A DNA stretch of 64,000 nt from Acanthamoeba castellanii str. Neff. Taxonomy: Eukaryota > Discosea > Longamoebia > Acanthamoebidae. Below are positions 47,401 to 57,194 of the stretch, one piece after another (within the stretch, counting starts at the first letter, position 1; the number at the start of each line of letters is the position of its first letter). The translations under genes and the position numbers were made by a program. Below the pieces are notes generated by a model that was given only the letters and a program-made list of their open reading frames with translations, did no database searches and had not been told where the DNA came from. The stretch is from the NCBI RefSeq assembly GCF_000313135.1, contig NW_004457654.1:442210-506209 (forward strand), in the 5' to 3' direction.

Positions 47401-50400
47401 TCGACCCCGTCACGCACGAAATCCTGGTACGCCAAGAACCACCTGGCTGTAGTGCTGCTTGCTTGCAAACTGACTTTACGTCGCTATGTAGGAGGAGTAT
47501 ACCGCCGTCAGCCAGACGAATTGTGATTCGCCCCAGGCCGACAGACTTATGCTCGGCTTCAGGACCCGGTATGTGTGTCGTGTGTGTCGTGTGTCGTGTG
47601 GTGTGTCACGCTTACGCGATTGTTATGAATTGTCAGGTCCGGACCGTTGGTCCTCAAGACGACGGAGGGCAAACAGATCGTGGGACTTCTGCCGCCACGT
47701 TCGGCGATCGAGCAAGGGGTGCTGACGCAGATCGGAGAAATCCTGCCCCGAATCGAGGGCCAGGTGCACCGCGACGAAGACGAAAGCGAAAACGACAACG
47801 CGAAGGAGGAAGAGGAAGAGGAAGAGAGCGAAGACGAAGACGAAGACGAAGACGGGGACGGAGAGGACGGGGGTGTAAGCGAGAGCGAACTCGAAATCGA
47901 GCTTACCAACGAAGAGCCTGCGTTCCTGCGCGGCCTGGCGTGTCCCCGCAAACGCCGGAAGTCTCTCAAGATCGTGCGCCACCCCGAGGGTTCGATCCAG
48001 CGCGCCGCGCTCACCCAGACGGCGCTCGCCCAGGACAGAAGAGCCGGCGCCAAGGCCTGGGACCTGAGCCAGCCTACAAATGCTCCAGAAGAGATCAACA
48101 TCGACAACGATGACATGGAGCTTGCCTCGGACGGCTCGCTGCCTTCGTCGCCTGCAGAGCCTGAACCATCCAGGTACATTTTCCCCTCCGCCATCAGTCA
48201 TCAGGCCCTCGGGGTGGTGTTACTCATCACCTGCGTGTGTCGTGTGTGTCGTGTGTGTCGTGTGTGTCGTGTGTGGCGATGCAGGCAGCTGCGCCTGCGA
48301 GAGGACACAGCCAAGTATCTCAAGAACCTCGACGGGGCCATCTACGATCCCAAGTCGCGCTCGATGCGGGACGAAGAAGAAGAGGAGCAATCGCCGTCGC
48401 TGTGCCTCCTCGATGCCGCGCGCGCGAGCAAGGACGGCGCCGCTGGTCCAAAGTACGGCGCGAAGTACTACGGCAAGTACCTCGAAAAGAAGATGGAAAA
48501 GAAGGGGAAGAAGGTGAGTGAACCGCTTCGTGGCGAGAAGGAGAAGTATCAGCCGCTGTTCAACAAGGCCGCGGCGAGTGAGGTACTGCATCGCCAGCAG
48601 ACGCTCATGGCGCCCAGCCCTGATTCCGCGAGCATCACCGCCGAACTCGCCGACGTCAACGACCTCTTCCGCCAACTCAGCAGCCTTGTCCAGGTGCGTA
48701 CCGCCGATCCTATTCACGCACTCCAGCATGCGCTCACACGACACACATGGCACAACACACGCGACACACAACTCGACGCGACACAACACAGGAGCAATCG
48801 TCTCTCTTCGATTGTATTGAAAGCAACATCGATTCCAGCGCGGCGTCTGTGACTACGGGCTTGGCCCTGTCTCCCTTCTCCTGGCGTCGCGACCGCTCCA
48901 TCAGCCCCTCCGAAGCGGAGGAGCGCGAAAGGCGCCGATTGGACTGGAACGAGTCGATCGAACGCGACCGCGACCGCGATAGCGATAACGATAAGAGAAG
49001 AAGCCGCAGCCGCAGCCGCAGCCGTTCTCCCAGTCCGCAGCGCGACGCCCCCAGTATGTCCTTGGGCTCTGTGCTCGGCCCGAGCGGAAGGGGTGGCCGA
49101 GGCGGATTCGGAGGCCGCGGTGGTGGATTCCGGGGAGCGCTCGGAGCCCGAGGCGGTAGCGATGCCAGTGGTGGCGGATTCCGAGGCGGTGGATTCGGAG
49201 GCCGCAGCGACGCCTTCGGAGGTGGTGGATTCCGGGGCGTGCCCGGAGCACGTGGTGGTGGGTTCCGCGGCGGATTCGGAGGCCGTGGCGGTGGCGACAT
49301 CGGCGGCCGCGGCGGGTTCCAGGGCGGGTTCGGATTCGGAGGTGTTGGCGCCACCGAAGCTGAGGAGCTCCAGGCTGGCGGATTCGGAGCCCTTGACACT
49401 GCTGGCAGCCCTGGCGATGAGGCCATGGGTGGTGGATTCCGAGGCGGATTCGGCGGCCGCGGAGGCAGCGGCGGATTCCGGGGCGCGCTCGGGGCCCGAG
49501 GCGGTCGAGGCAGTGGCGACCTCGGCGGCGAGGGTGCACTCCAGGGTGGCCGAGGCGGGTTTGGCTTCGCCCGCGGCCGAGGCGGCGTGCCCGGCACACG
49601 CGGCGGATTCGGAGGCCGTGGCGGCGGATTCCAAGGCGGGTTCGGATTTGGAGACGTCGGCACCACCGAAGGTGAGGAGCTCCAGGCTGGCGAGTTCGGA
49701 GCCCCTGACGCTGCTGACAGCCCTGGCGATGAGGCCATGGGTGGTGGATTCCGAGGCGGATTCGGCGGCCGCGGCGGCGGATTCCGGGGCGCGCTCGGGA
49801 CCCGAGGCGGTCGAGGCGGTGGCGATCTCGGCGGCGAGAGTGCGGTCCAGGGTGGCCGAGGCGGGTTTGGCTTCGCCCGCGGCAGAGGCGGCGTGCCCGG
49901 CGCACGCGGCGGCGCAAGCCTCGCCTTGGGCGAGGATGGGTTCCGGGGCGGCCGAGGCGGGTTTGGCTTCGCCCGCAGCCGAGGCGGCGTGCCCGGCGCA
50001 CGCGGCGGCGCAAGCTTCGCGTTGGGCACAGCAGCAGCACCAGCTGGCGCGCCGGTGGCGAGTGGCGAAGCCGCCATCGCTCCTGCCCTGGCGGCGCCTG
50101 CCATCAAGGCGCTGGCCTTCAAGCAGCCATTGGCGCCCCTGGTCGTGGCTTCGTCCCATTCCTACTCGCCCACGTCGCCGACCTACTCCCCTTCGTCGCC
50201 GCGCTACTCACCCACGTCGCCCAGCTACTCGCCGACATCACCGACTTACGCCCCCTCGTCGCCAACCTATGCGCCCTCGTCACCGTCTTACTCCCCTACG
50301 TCGCCGACTTACGCGCCCTCATCGCCGATCTATTCGCCGACATCGCCGACTTACGCGCCCTCGTCGCCGACTTACTCCCCCACGTCGCCGACTCACGCGC

Positions 50401-52504
50401 CCTCGGCGGTCGCTTCTTCGTTCGGCTTCTCGACATTCGGCGCGCTGGCTGCTGCGGCCACCACCACGAAGCCAACTGCGACAGGCTTCAGCTTCGGCAG
50501 TGGAACGACGACCTCCACCCCCAGCGGCAGCGGCGGTGGCAGCGCCTTCGGCTCAGCTGCGCCCTGGGGCGCATTCGGTGGCGCAACTGTGGCAACCTCC
50601 ACCACAGGCAGCTCGTTCGGCTCGCCTGCGCCCTGGGGCGCATTCGGTGGCGCAGCTGCGGCCACGACTACCACCGCGATGCAGCAGTCGCAGTTCAGTT
50701 TCGGTTCCGCCCAAGGGTTCGGCGCGTTCGGCGGCGGATCGGCTGTAGCGCCGGCGCAAGCGGCCGAGCCCCCGAAGCCGCAGAGCATCCTTGCGCAGCC
50801 AACCAGCGTCTCAGTACCGGTCGCGGCCCGCGCAGGCACCGGCGTTGACTCGCAGACGACGAGGCGGCGACGCAACCGGGACTTCGCCAGGAAAACCGAT
50901 GCCACGCCCGCCGAGCGCGAGAAGGGGGCGATGACCAAGGACTCCTCGTTTGTGACCGTGTTCGGCCTCGTTGCCGAGAAGTCGCCCAGCGCTCTGCGCG
51001 ACCGTTCGCTCACACACGTGCTCAAGGGTACGCGTATCACAGCACACGCACGCGCATCACCGCAAACACCGCATACAACTCATGGCACGCACACTCATAC
51101 TTTGCTCAACAAAATCACGCAGGACCGATTCAACATGCGGAGGGTGGCACTTGCTGGCTCGATGCCGTGCTGGGGCTGGGTCTCGCCCTCACGCCGCTGA
51201 CCGCTTGGCCGTCCCATGTGGCCCAACTCGCCGCTGAGTGCGTTGCCCTTTCCTTGCGCCTCCCTACGAGTACCTTGAGTTCTCAATGTGTATTGTACAC
51301 GTGGTGCGTGTCGTGCCATGCGTGTCGTGTGTCATCGTGCAGCGTAAAAGAAGACTACGAGGACAGTCTGCTGCGTGCTCTCTCTCGTCTCTACGCCAGG
51401 TGGGGCGACCAATCCAGCATCGCCTTCCGCAAGGACCTCTCCCTCGCCTACAAGCAGGCAAGACACCCACTCCATCATTTGTAATTATTCTTAGTTATTT
51501 GTTCGTTTTTTTCGAATACCTCACATTCCACAACTGCTCACCCCCTTTGTGCGGCCCCACCCACAGGTGTGGACCCAGTTCGAGGAGAAGGGGGGCTTCG
51601 AGTTCGGGTTGGCCCACAGCGTGGTGGATGCCTTCCTGTACCTCCTCCAGGAGACCCACCACTGGCTGTCGCTCGTCATGCCCGCCTCGGCCCTGTGGGC
51701 CATCGTGCCCGTCGCCAACTCCGACGAGGTACACGAGCAGCGTGCCATGCGTGTGTCGTGCTGTGTGCGTATCGTATTGGAACGAAATTTCACTGTTGCG
51801 TTCTTGTGATGCTAGATTCGAGAGTATCTGGCGATGGAGCAGACGGAGCTGGCTGCGTTCGTGGTGTTCGTCAATCCGATGTGCTTCGCGATACCCGAGG
51901 ACCTGCGCCAGCACGGCGACAGCGTGCTGCACGCGTGGATCGCATTCGAGGAAATCGGCATGATCGGCGAGACGGAGATCAACCACTTCACCTGCATTGG
52001 ACTCGAGCCTCAGCGCAAAGGGTATGCGACACGCACACGCACACGCACACGCACACGTACACGCACACGCACACGCACACGCACACGCACTAAACCAATG
52101 ATCTGGTGGCTAATGCGCTTCCTTGCAGGTACACGATCTACGACGATCTGCTTACTATCGCGCCGGGCGGGTGGCAAGGCGGCTTCGTGCCGGCCGAGGA
52201 CAAGTGCTACGCGCCCAACATGAAGGCCTTCACCCAGCGCGTGCCCATCGCCGTCTACAGGCGCGGCGACAGCCCCACCTCGCGGCCCAGCTCTGCCGAG
52301 GTATGAGTGCCCATTTAGCTCTGGTTTGTGTTGCGTTGTGCGTTGCATGTCGTGCCGTGTCGCCGTACACGTGTGGATGTGTAGTTGACTTGGGTCCGGT
52401 TCGGGCTGCAGGACGAGACCAAGGAGAGCCAAAAAAGCGCGGGCGGCCCCCGGCAAAGCGAGCGCCTGCGGAAGATGCGCTTGGCCGACCTGAGCCTGGA
52501 CTAG
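41457..52504 (+). CDS. PARP4: Vault-type PARP with FG/RGG tail, CTD-like heptads and USP-like C-terminus
   Basis: About 25 exons and roughly 2,800 residues in one open path. A BRCT domain opens the protein ([26 protein letters not shown]). The PARP regulatory and catalytic domains follow, with His in RRLLFHGS, Tyr in [13 protein letters not shown] and Glu in [11 protein letters not shown], the H-Y-E triad. Then a VIT domain ([20 protein letters not shown]) and a vWA domain with [13 protein letters not shown] and GGTDLF. An acidic/RS linker leads into RGG/FG repeats (49081-50040) and eleven YSPTSPT-like heptads (50163-50393). The C-terminus has [10 protein letters not shown] (Cys codon 51152-51154) and NHFTCIG with GYTIYDDL (His codon 51984-51986), resembling USP Cys and His boxes. 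BRCT-PARP-VIT-vWA is the vPARP order, which ADP-ribosylates proteins in vault particles. Splitting into two genes is not excluded. Confidence 0.82.
46477..46540 (+). repeat. (CA)n/(CACACG)n microsatellite in intron
   Basis: Intron between the vWA exon ending VKW and the exon beginning ITEHAERI. Confidence 0.85.
48230..48275 (+). repeat. (GTGTCGT)n repeat in intron
   Basis: Tandem CGTGTGTCGTGTGTG units in the intron ahead of the exon beginning [12 protein letters not shown]. Confidence 0.8.
49323..49930 (+). repeat. 312-bp coding tandem duplication in RGG/FG region
   Basis: The segment starting GGCGGGTTCGGATT at 49323 recurs at 49635 with only scattered changes. Both copies encode GEELQAG or AEELQAG, then [18 protein letters not shown]. 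The period of about 312 is a multiple of three, so the frame is kept. Confidence 0.8.
50163..50393 (+). repeat. Eleven tandem YSPTSPT-like heptads
   Basis: 21-bp coding units: five read YSPTSPT, the others are [14 protein letters not shown] and YAPSSPx variants. They are identical in pattern to the RNA polymerase II largest-subunit CTD, but lie here in a PARP-type protein. Confidence 0.92.
52029..52092 (+). repeat. (ACACGC)n microsatellite in intron
   Basis: Tandem hexamers in the last-but-one intron of the vault-PARP gene, between the His-box exon and the YDDL exon. Confidence 0.9.
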
Positions 52505-53057
52505 CGAGCCATTACGCCACACTCAACTGCCTTGGGGCTCTGAGATGCTTGAACTTGGCGCACACAACACCGCAGCTCATTCCCTCAGTTTATTTTTTGT
52601 TTTTCTGGTTTATCAGAGCCGATGGCCGCTATTGATTGGTCAGAAAACTGATCACGTGCTCTGTGCTCTGCCCACCCCTTGGTGGGGTCGGGTGCAAAAG
52701 GTGGTGCGAAGTGAACCAGAGACCAAGCCTGGGCTGGTTTAGGGCTTGGACCTTTTGATTTTTTTTGGTTGAACTGACTCAGTTACTGTTTACTGAACCA
52801 GGGCAATACAAACTCACCACAGGAGACCTTAGGTAGTGTACGGGGCGCCCAGCCAGGGACATGTCTGCAGAAAATTAGCATGGCTGCTGGTCGCAGCAAG
52901 GTTACTTGCTCCCGAAACGACAACAACGTCCAACCAGGACCACTTCATAATATGACTCTGAGTGGTGAGAATGATTCGATTGCGGTGCACTGATAGGTAG
53001 GAACGGAGGAGTGTCGTGGTTCCACTCTTCCTTCTCACTCCTCACTTGTTAGCCCGC
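52505..53057. other. Spacer, no gene seen
   Basis: 553 nt with T-rich stretches (TTTTTTTTGG near 52760). It probably contains the PARP 3' UTR. If the cyclase-kinase relic once had a longer 5' part, it is not recognisable here. Confidence 0.5.
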
Positions 53058-54998
53058 ATGGCTCCAGCAGCACCGGCGGCTCCCACTCCTCCGGCGGTAG
53101 CGTGTGTGCCATGCTTGTCGTGTCGTGTCACGTCGCTGTGATTGTCGTGCCGTGTTGTGTCGTGTGCGGTGCTGATTAACTCCCACCGGTACGCGGTGGG
53201 AGTTCAACGCCGAGGCCATGAAGGACGCCACCATTCTGCACAACGAGGTCGTGCGCGGCCTGCTGGCCCAGCACAAGGGCTACGAGGTCGATCACCGGCG
53301 AGGGCGCCGGCGGCGAGGGCTCGCTGTTCGTGGTGTTACAGGACGCCGCGGGCGCTCGAGTGGTGCATGGTGGTGCAGCTTGCCCTGCTCGAGGTCCAGT
53401 GGCCCGCCGCGCTCTTTGCCCACCCCGCCGCCGCCGAGGAGTGGGGCGACACCGACGACCGCCTCATCTACCGGGCACTCGTGCGTGTGTGCGTGCGGTC
53501 ATGCGTGGGCGATCGTGCGCGTGCGGTTGCGTGTGTGCGTGTGCGTGTGCGTGTGCGATTGTGCTGACATGGAGGGGTGGTTGGTTCAGGGCCTGCGGGT
53601 GCGGATGGGCGTGCATGTGGGCCAGACCCGCAAGGTGTTCAATGGGATGTCGCTCCGGGCCGAGTACATGGGTCCGGCTGTGAACAAGGCCGCGTGGATC
53701 ACGACCATGTCGCACGGCGGCCAGATCGTGGTCTCGCAGGCCGTCTACGACCGGATCCGGGACAGCGGGCTCGCCAAGGAGAAGAAGCGCCTGGCCAGCC
53801 TGGGCAAGTTCGATATGCCCGACAGCCCCCAAGGTGCAGCCCCGCTCACTCACACACCGCACACTGCACACAATCACGACACGACACGCGCAGGTGTGAG
53901 TCTGTTCGAGCTGCTGGACACGCAAGCTCGAGGCTCGGTTCTTCCGTGGCACGACCACGGGGGTGGCGGCCTACACCAGCGATTCCAACCCGGGCGGCGG
54001 AGACGGCAGCGACCACCACTGCAAGCCCCGACGTCGCACCGTGACCCACTCCTCCGGCGGCGGCCCCGGCGACAACGGCGACGACGACGACGGCGAGCAG
54101 GAGGTGTGCAGCACGGGCAGTGGGGTGCTGGTCGGCGGCGATCACGTGGTGCAGATGGAGGAGTCGTTCCTGGCGTCGGCCAACCTGTGCCGGTGGATCA
54201 TCGACTACGGCGACATCAAGGTCGGGCGGCAGGTGGGCATGGGGTCGTACGGCCTCGTGTTCCACGTCGGCTGGTCGTGTTCCGCGCGTAGATGGCCCTC
54301 CTGTCGGAGCTGCGCCACCCCAATGTGGTCGTGTTTATCGGCGCCTGCGTCAAGATGCCCAACCTGTGCATCGTGACCGAGTTCGTCAAGCAGGGCGCGC
54401 TCAAGGACCTGCTCTACGCCGGCCCGCACGGCTCGACGATGGTCAAGCTGGGCGAGAGTACGCGCGGCGGCGGCGGCGGCGGGCAGGTGGTGGTGAAGCT
54501 CGAGTGGAAGCAGCGCCTGCGGATGCTGCTCTCGGCGGCCCTGGGCGTGAACTACCTGCACACGCTGGAGCCGGTCATTATTCATCGCGATCTGAAGTCG
54601 TCCAACCTGCTTGTGGACGAGAACTGGAACGTGAAGGTGGCCGACTTTGGCTTCGCGCGCCTCAAGGAGGACAACGCGACGATGACCCGCTGCGGCACGC
54701 CCTGCTGGACTGGTACGACCGTTCGCTTTCGTTCTCTTTTTATCTCCGACGGTTCGCTTTCGTTCTTTTTCTGAGTCGATCTCTTGTGGTTGCAGCGCCG
54801 GAGGTGATTCGAGGCGAGCGGTACTCGGAGAAGGCGGACGTGTACTCGTTCGGCATCATCATGTGGGAGGTGATGGCCAGGAAGCAGCCCTTCGCCGGGC
54901 GCAACTTCATGGGCGTGTCGCTCGACGTGCTCGAGGGCAAGCGCCCGCAGGTGCCGGCCGACTGCCCCGAGGAGTTCAAGAAGGTCATAAATAACTAA
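53058..54998 (+). pseudogene. Decayed cyclase-kinase (nucleotidyl cyclase plus Ser/Thr kinase) gene
   Basis: The left part is a class III nucleotidyl-cyclase domain in pieces: WEFNAEAMKDATILHNEVVR, then GEGSLFVVLQDAAGA, ALEWCMVVQLALLEVQW, RVRMGVHVGQTRKVF and EYMGPAVNKAAWITT. These lie in three frames, with one-base shifts near 53292, 53351 and 53928. The right part is a kinase: GQVGMGSYGLVF-type loop, ELRHPNVVVFIGAC, IIHRDLKSSNLLV, VADFGFA and APEV. About 25 codons holding the VAIK lysine are absent between the glycine loop and the alpha-C helix. The codon before MALL is TAG (54289-54291), where the family usually has Glu. The 3' end stops before the last kinase helix. Cyclase-kinase fusions are numerous in Acanthamoeba; this copy cannot make a working enzyme as read. 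Confidence 0.72.
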
Positions 54999-55013
54999 GA
55001 AAGTGAAATGTGT

Positions 55014-56855
55014 TTATTCGTCGAGAGAGAACTTGGCCTCGTTCTCGCCCTTGGCGCTGGTGGCGTCGTTCCGCTCGTCGACCTTCCACTTCTTCCACAG
55101 CTTCCGGCGCTCTTTGGCCTGCACGTAGCTCCGCAGGAAGAACTGGTCATCATCGGCCAGCTGGAGGCCGGTGATGATGGGCCGCTTCCACCCGGCCTCG
55201 TTGCAGTTGAGCAGCGTGAAGTAGCCCGAGTGCGACTCGAACACCTCCCCGCTCGCCCATTCCAGCGACACATTGATCTCCACTGCGCACAACACACACA
55301 CACACACACACACACCATCAACCATCATCTTCTTCTACACCATCAACATCATCTTCTCCGACATCATCAGCAGCAAGACATACCTTCGAGAGTGCACTTG
55401 CCTACGTAGACGACGCGCGCATTCATTTCCACGACCTGTGGCCGAACAACAAGAAGGTGAGTGGTTGAAACCAGTAAGAGGAATTGAGACAGGCGGAGGG
55501 AGCAGTACGTCGGTGATGAGGATGGGCTGCTTGAAGAACACGCGCTGCATGTGCTTCGTGAAGACGTGCCGGTTACGGGTGAACTGACGCGCGCACTGGG
55601 TGGCCACGCGGTCCATCCACAGCAGAATGTCGCCGCCGAACACGGTGTTATGATAGTTGAGGTTCTTGGGGAAGAAGATACGCTTCACGTTGACCTTTGA
55701 CACACAACCAAATAGAAGCTGTCAACAACAACAACAACCAACAACCAACAACAACAGGGCCTGTTGTTGTGCGCGGGTGGGGCACCTGAGTCTTGGGGAT
55801 GGACATGAACTCCAGCTTGCCTTCCCGGTTGATGGCGTCCTCGATCTCGCTGGCCGAGAACGGACCACTCTGCTCAATGTACTACAACACACACACACAC
55901 ACACCCACACACCACACACAACACACAACACACAACACGCAACACACAACACACAACACACAATGCACGGCCTAATGAACACCTACATTGCCACCGCACA
56001 CGCACGTGCGGAAGGAGGCGCATACTTTTTGACACTGCTGCCAGTTTTCGTTGGCCTCCTTCCTCGACAGGAGGATCTTGTTGATTCGCTTCTCCTCCTC
56101 GGCGTCATCGTAGACGACGGCCGGAATGTTGGGATTCGGCCGAAGCTTCTCGTCCACCGCCACCATCGTCACGTACGACTCCTGTCAGGCGCGCGTGTGC
56201 GGTGCGTGCCGTGGTGCGTGTGCGGTGCGTGTCGTGGTGCGTGTGCGGTTTGGAAGTTTGAGAAGACTAGTCATGTGTTGGTCCGCAGAGCGAAACGTTA
56301 TGGCGAACCTGCACAAGCTCGAACTGGCGCGACAGCAGGTCCTGCCTGTAGGCCCGCACGTGCACGACCATCGACGATCGCCCCACGCTCACCACCCGCC
56401 CTTCAGCTCGCACCAAATCCTGTCGCCGCACACACCGCACACACCGCACACACCGCACACACCCAGACAGAGTGAGCCCCAACCAAAGAGCTGCAGAGAG
56501 TGCACTGGTGAGGCTGGCGCCAGACCTGGTGGAGAATGGGGTGCGAGAGGTCGACGCGATCGAAGGCCAGCGTGACCACGCGCGAGCCGGAGAACTTGGC
56601 GGCCGTGTAGCCCGCGCAGATGTCCAGCGTGTCGAGCACCGCACCGGCCGCCATGCGCGTCCCAAATAGCGACTCCTCGCCCACTATCTGCCCACAACAA
56701 ATAACAATATTATATTTAATGATTAAATATAATAAAAAATATGAAAATAAAAATCAAAATAGAGAAATAAATACCTCGGCGAGGTAAGCGGACGACTCGG
56801 AGAGCTTCTTGGTGGGACGCTCCGCTGGGGTGGTGGGTGCTGCTGTGGCGTCCAT
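55014..56855 (-). CDS. Acyl-CoA thioesterase, double hotdog
   Basis: Reading right to left, MDATAAPTTPAERPTKKLSE leads to a first hotdog domain (MAAGAVLDTLDICAGYTAAK, RVVTLAFDRVDLSHPILH). A linker follows, then a second hotdog with the family box NTVFGGDILLWMDRVATQCA and TRNRHVFTKHMQRVFFKQPI. The C-terminal exon begins EINVSLEWASGEVFESHSGY and ends KFSLDE. The layout matches ACOT9/ACOT10-type enzymes, which split acyl-CoA into fatty acid and CoA, often in mitochondria. A longer start at 56996 would add a basic stretch, but I see no clear transit peptide. The stop is 16 nt from the kinase relic. Confidence 0.82.
55884..55965 (+). repeat. (CA)n and (ACACAACA)n repeat in intron
   Basis: CA repeat passing into ACACAACA units, in an intron of the thioesterase gene. 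A shorter (CA)n lies at 55286-55314. Confidence 0.85.
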
Positions 56856-57194
56856 GGTCTGTGGTGTGAAGAAGGCAAGAGGAGTGCCGGTCGATCGCGA
56901 AGTACTCTGCGGGAAGCTGTCTCCGCGCCAACCGGAAATGTACGGAAGTTTGCTTTTCTCGCAGCATTTCTTTTTTGGTGACGTCCGCTCTCCCAAGGCG
57001 GAGGAGCGTTTCTCTTTCGCTCCTGATGGTTGCGTCCGTTCTCCCAGGTGTTACGCTTTCTAGGACCATCTTCATCACCACCATCATCATCATCTTGAGC
57101 GACACGGTCGTCGTAGAATGAGGCAAGAAGCTTCACCAAAAAGCCAGCCTTTTGTTTGCTTTATCTGCTGAGCCAAGAACGATGGTGGTCGTGC
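56856..57194. other. Spacer upstream of thioesterase
   Basis: 339 nt between the thioesterase start and the glycyl-tRNA synthetase stop, both on the minus strand. The thioesterase frame stays open to 56996. ATCATC runs lie near 57066-57095. No other feature is seen. Confidence 0.4.

Noticed and set aside
47037..48113. Long plus-strand frame of 358 codons with an Arg-rich second half
   Set aside because: Its first part is a true vault-PARP exon, but the second half reads out of frame across an intron; the acidic frame starting near 47647 is the real one.
48714..50159. Very long minus-strand frames (over 460 codons) opposite the RGG/FG region
   Set aside because: They are antisense shadows of a repetitive GC-rich coding region. 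The plus strand has domain-consistent sequence and splice joins; the minus frames are Ala/Ser/Pro or Pro/Asn repeats without domains.
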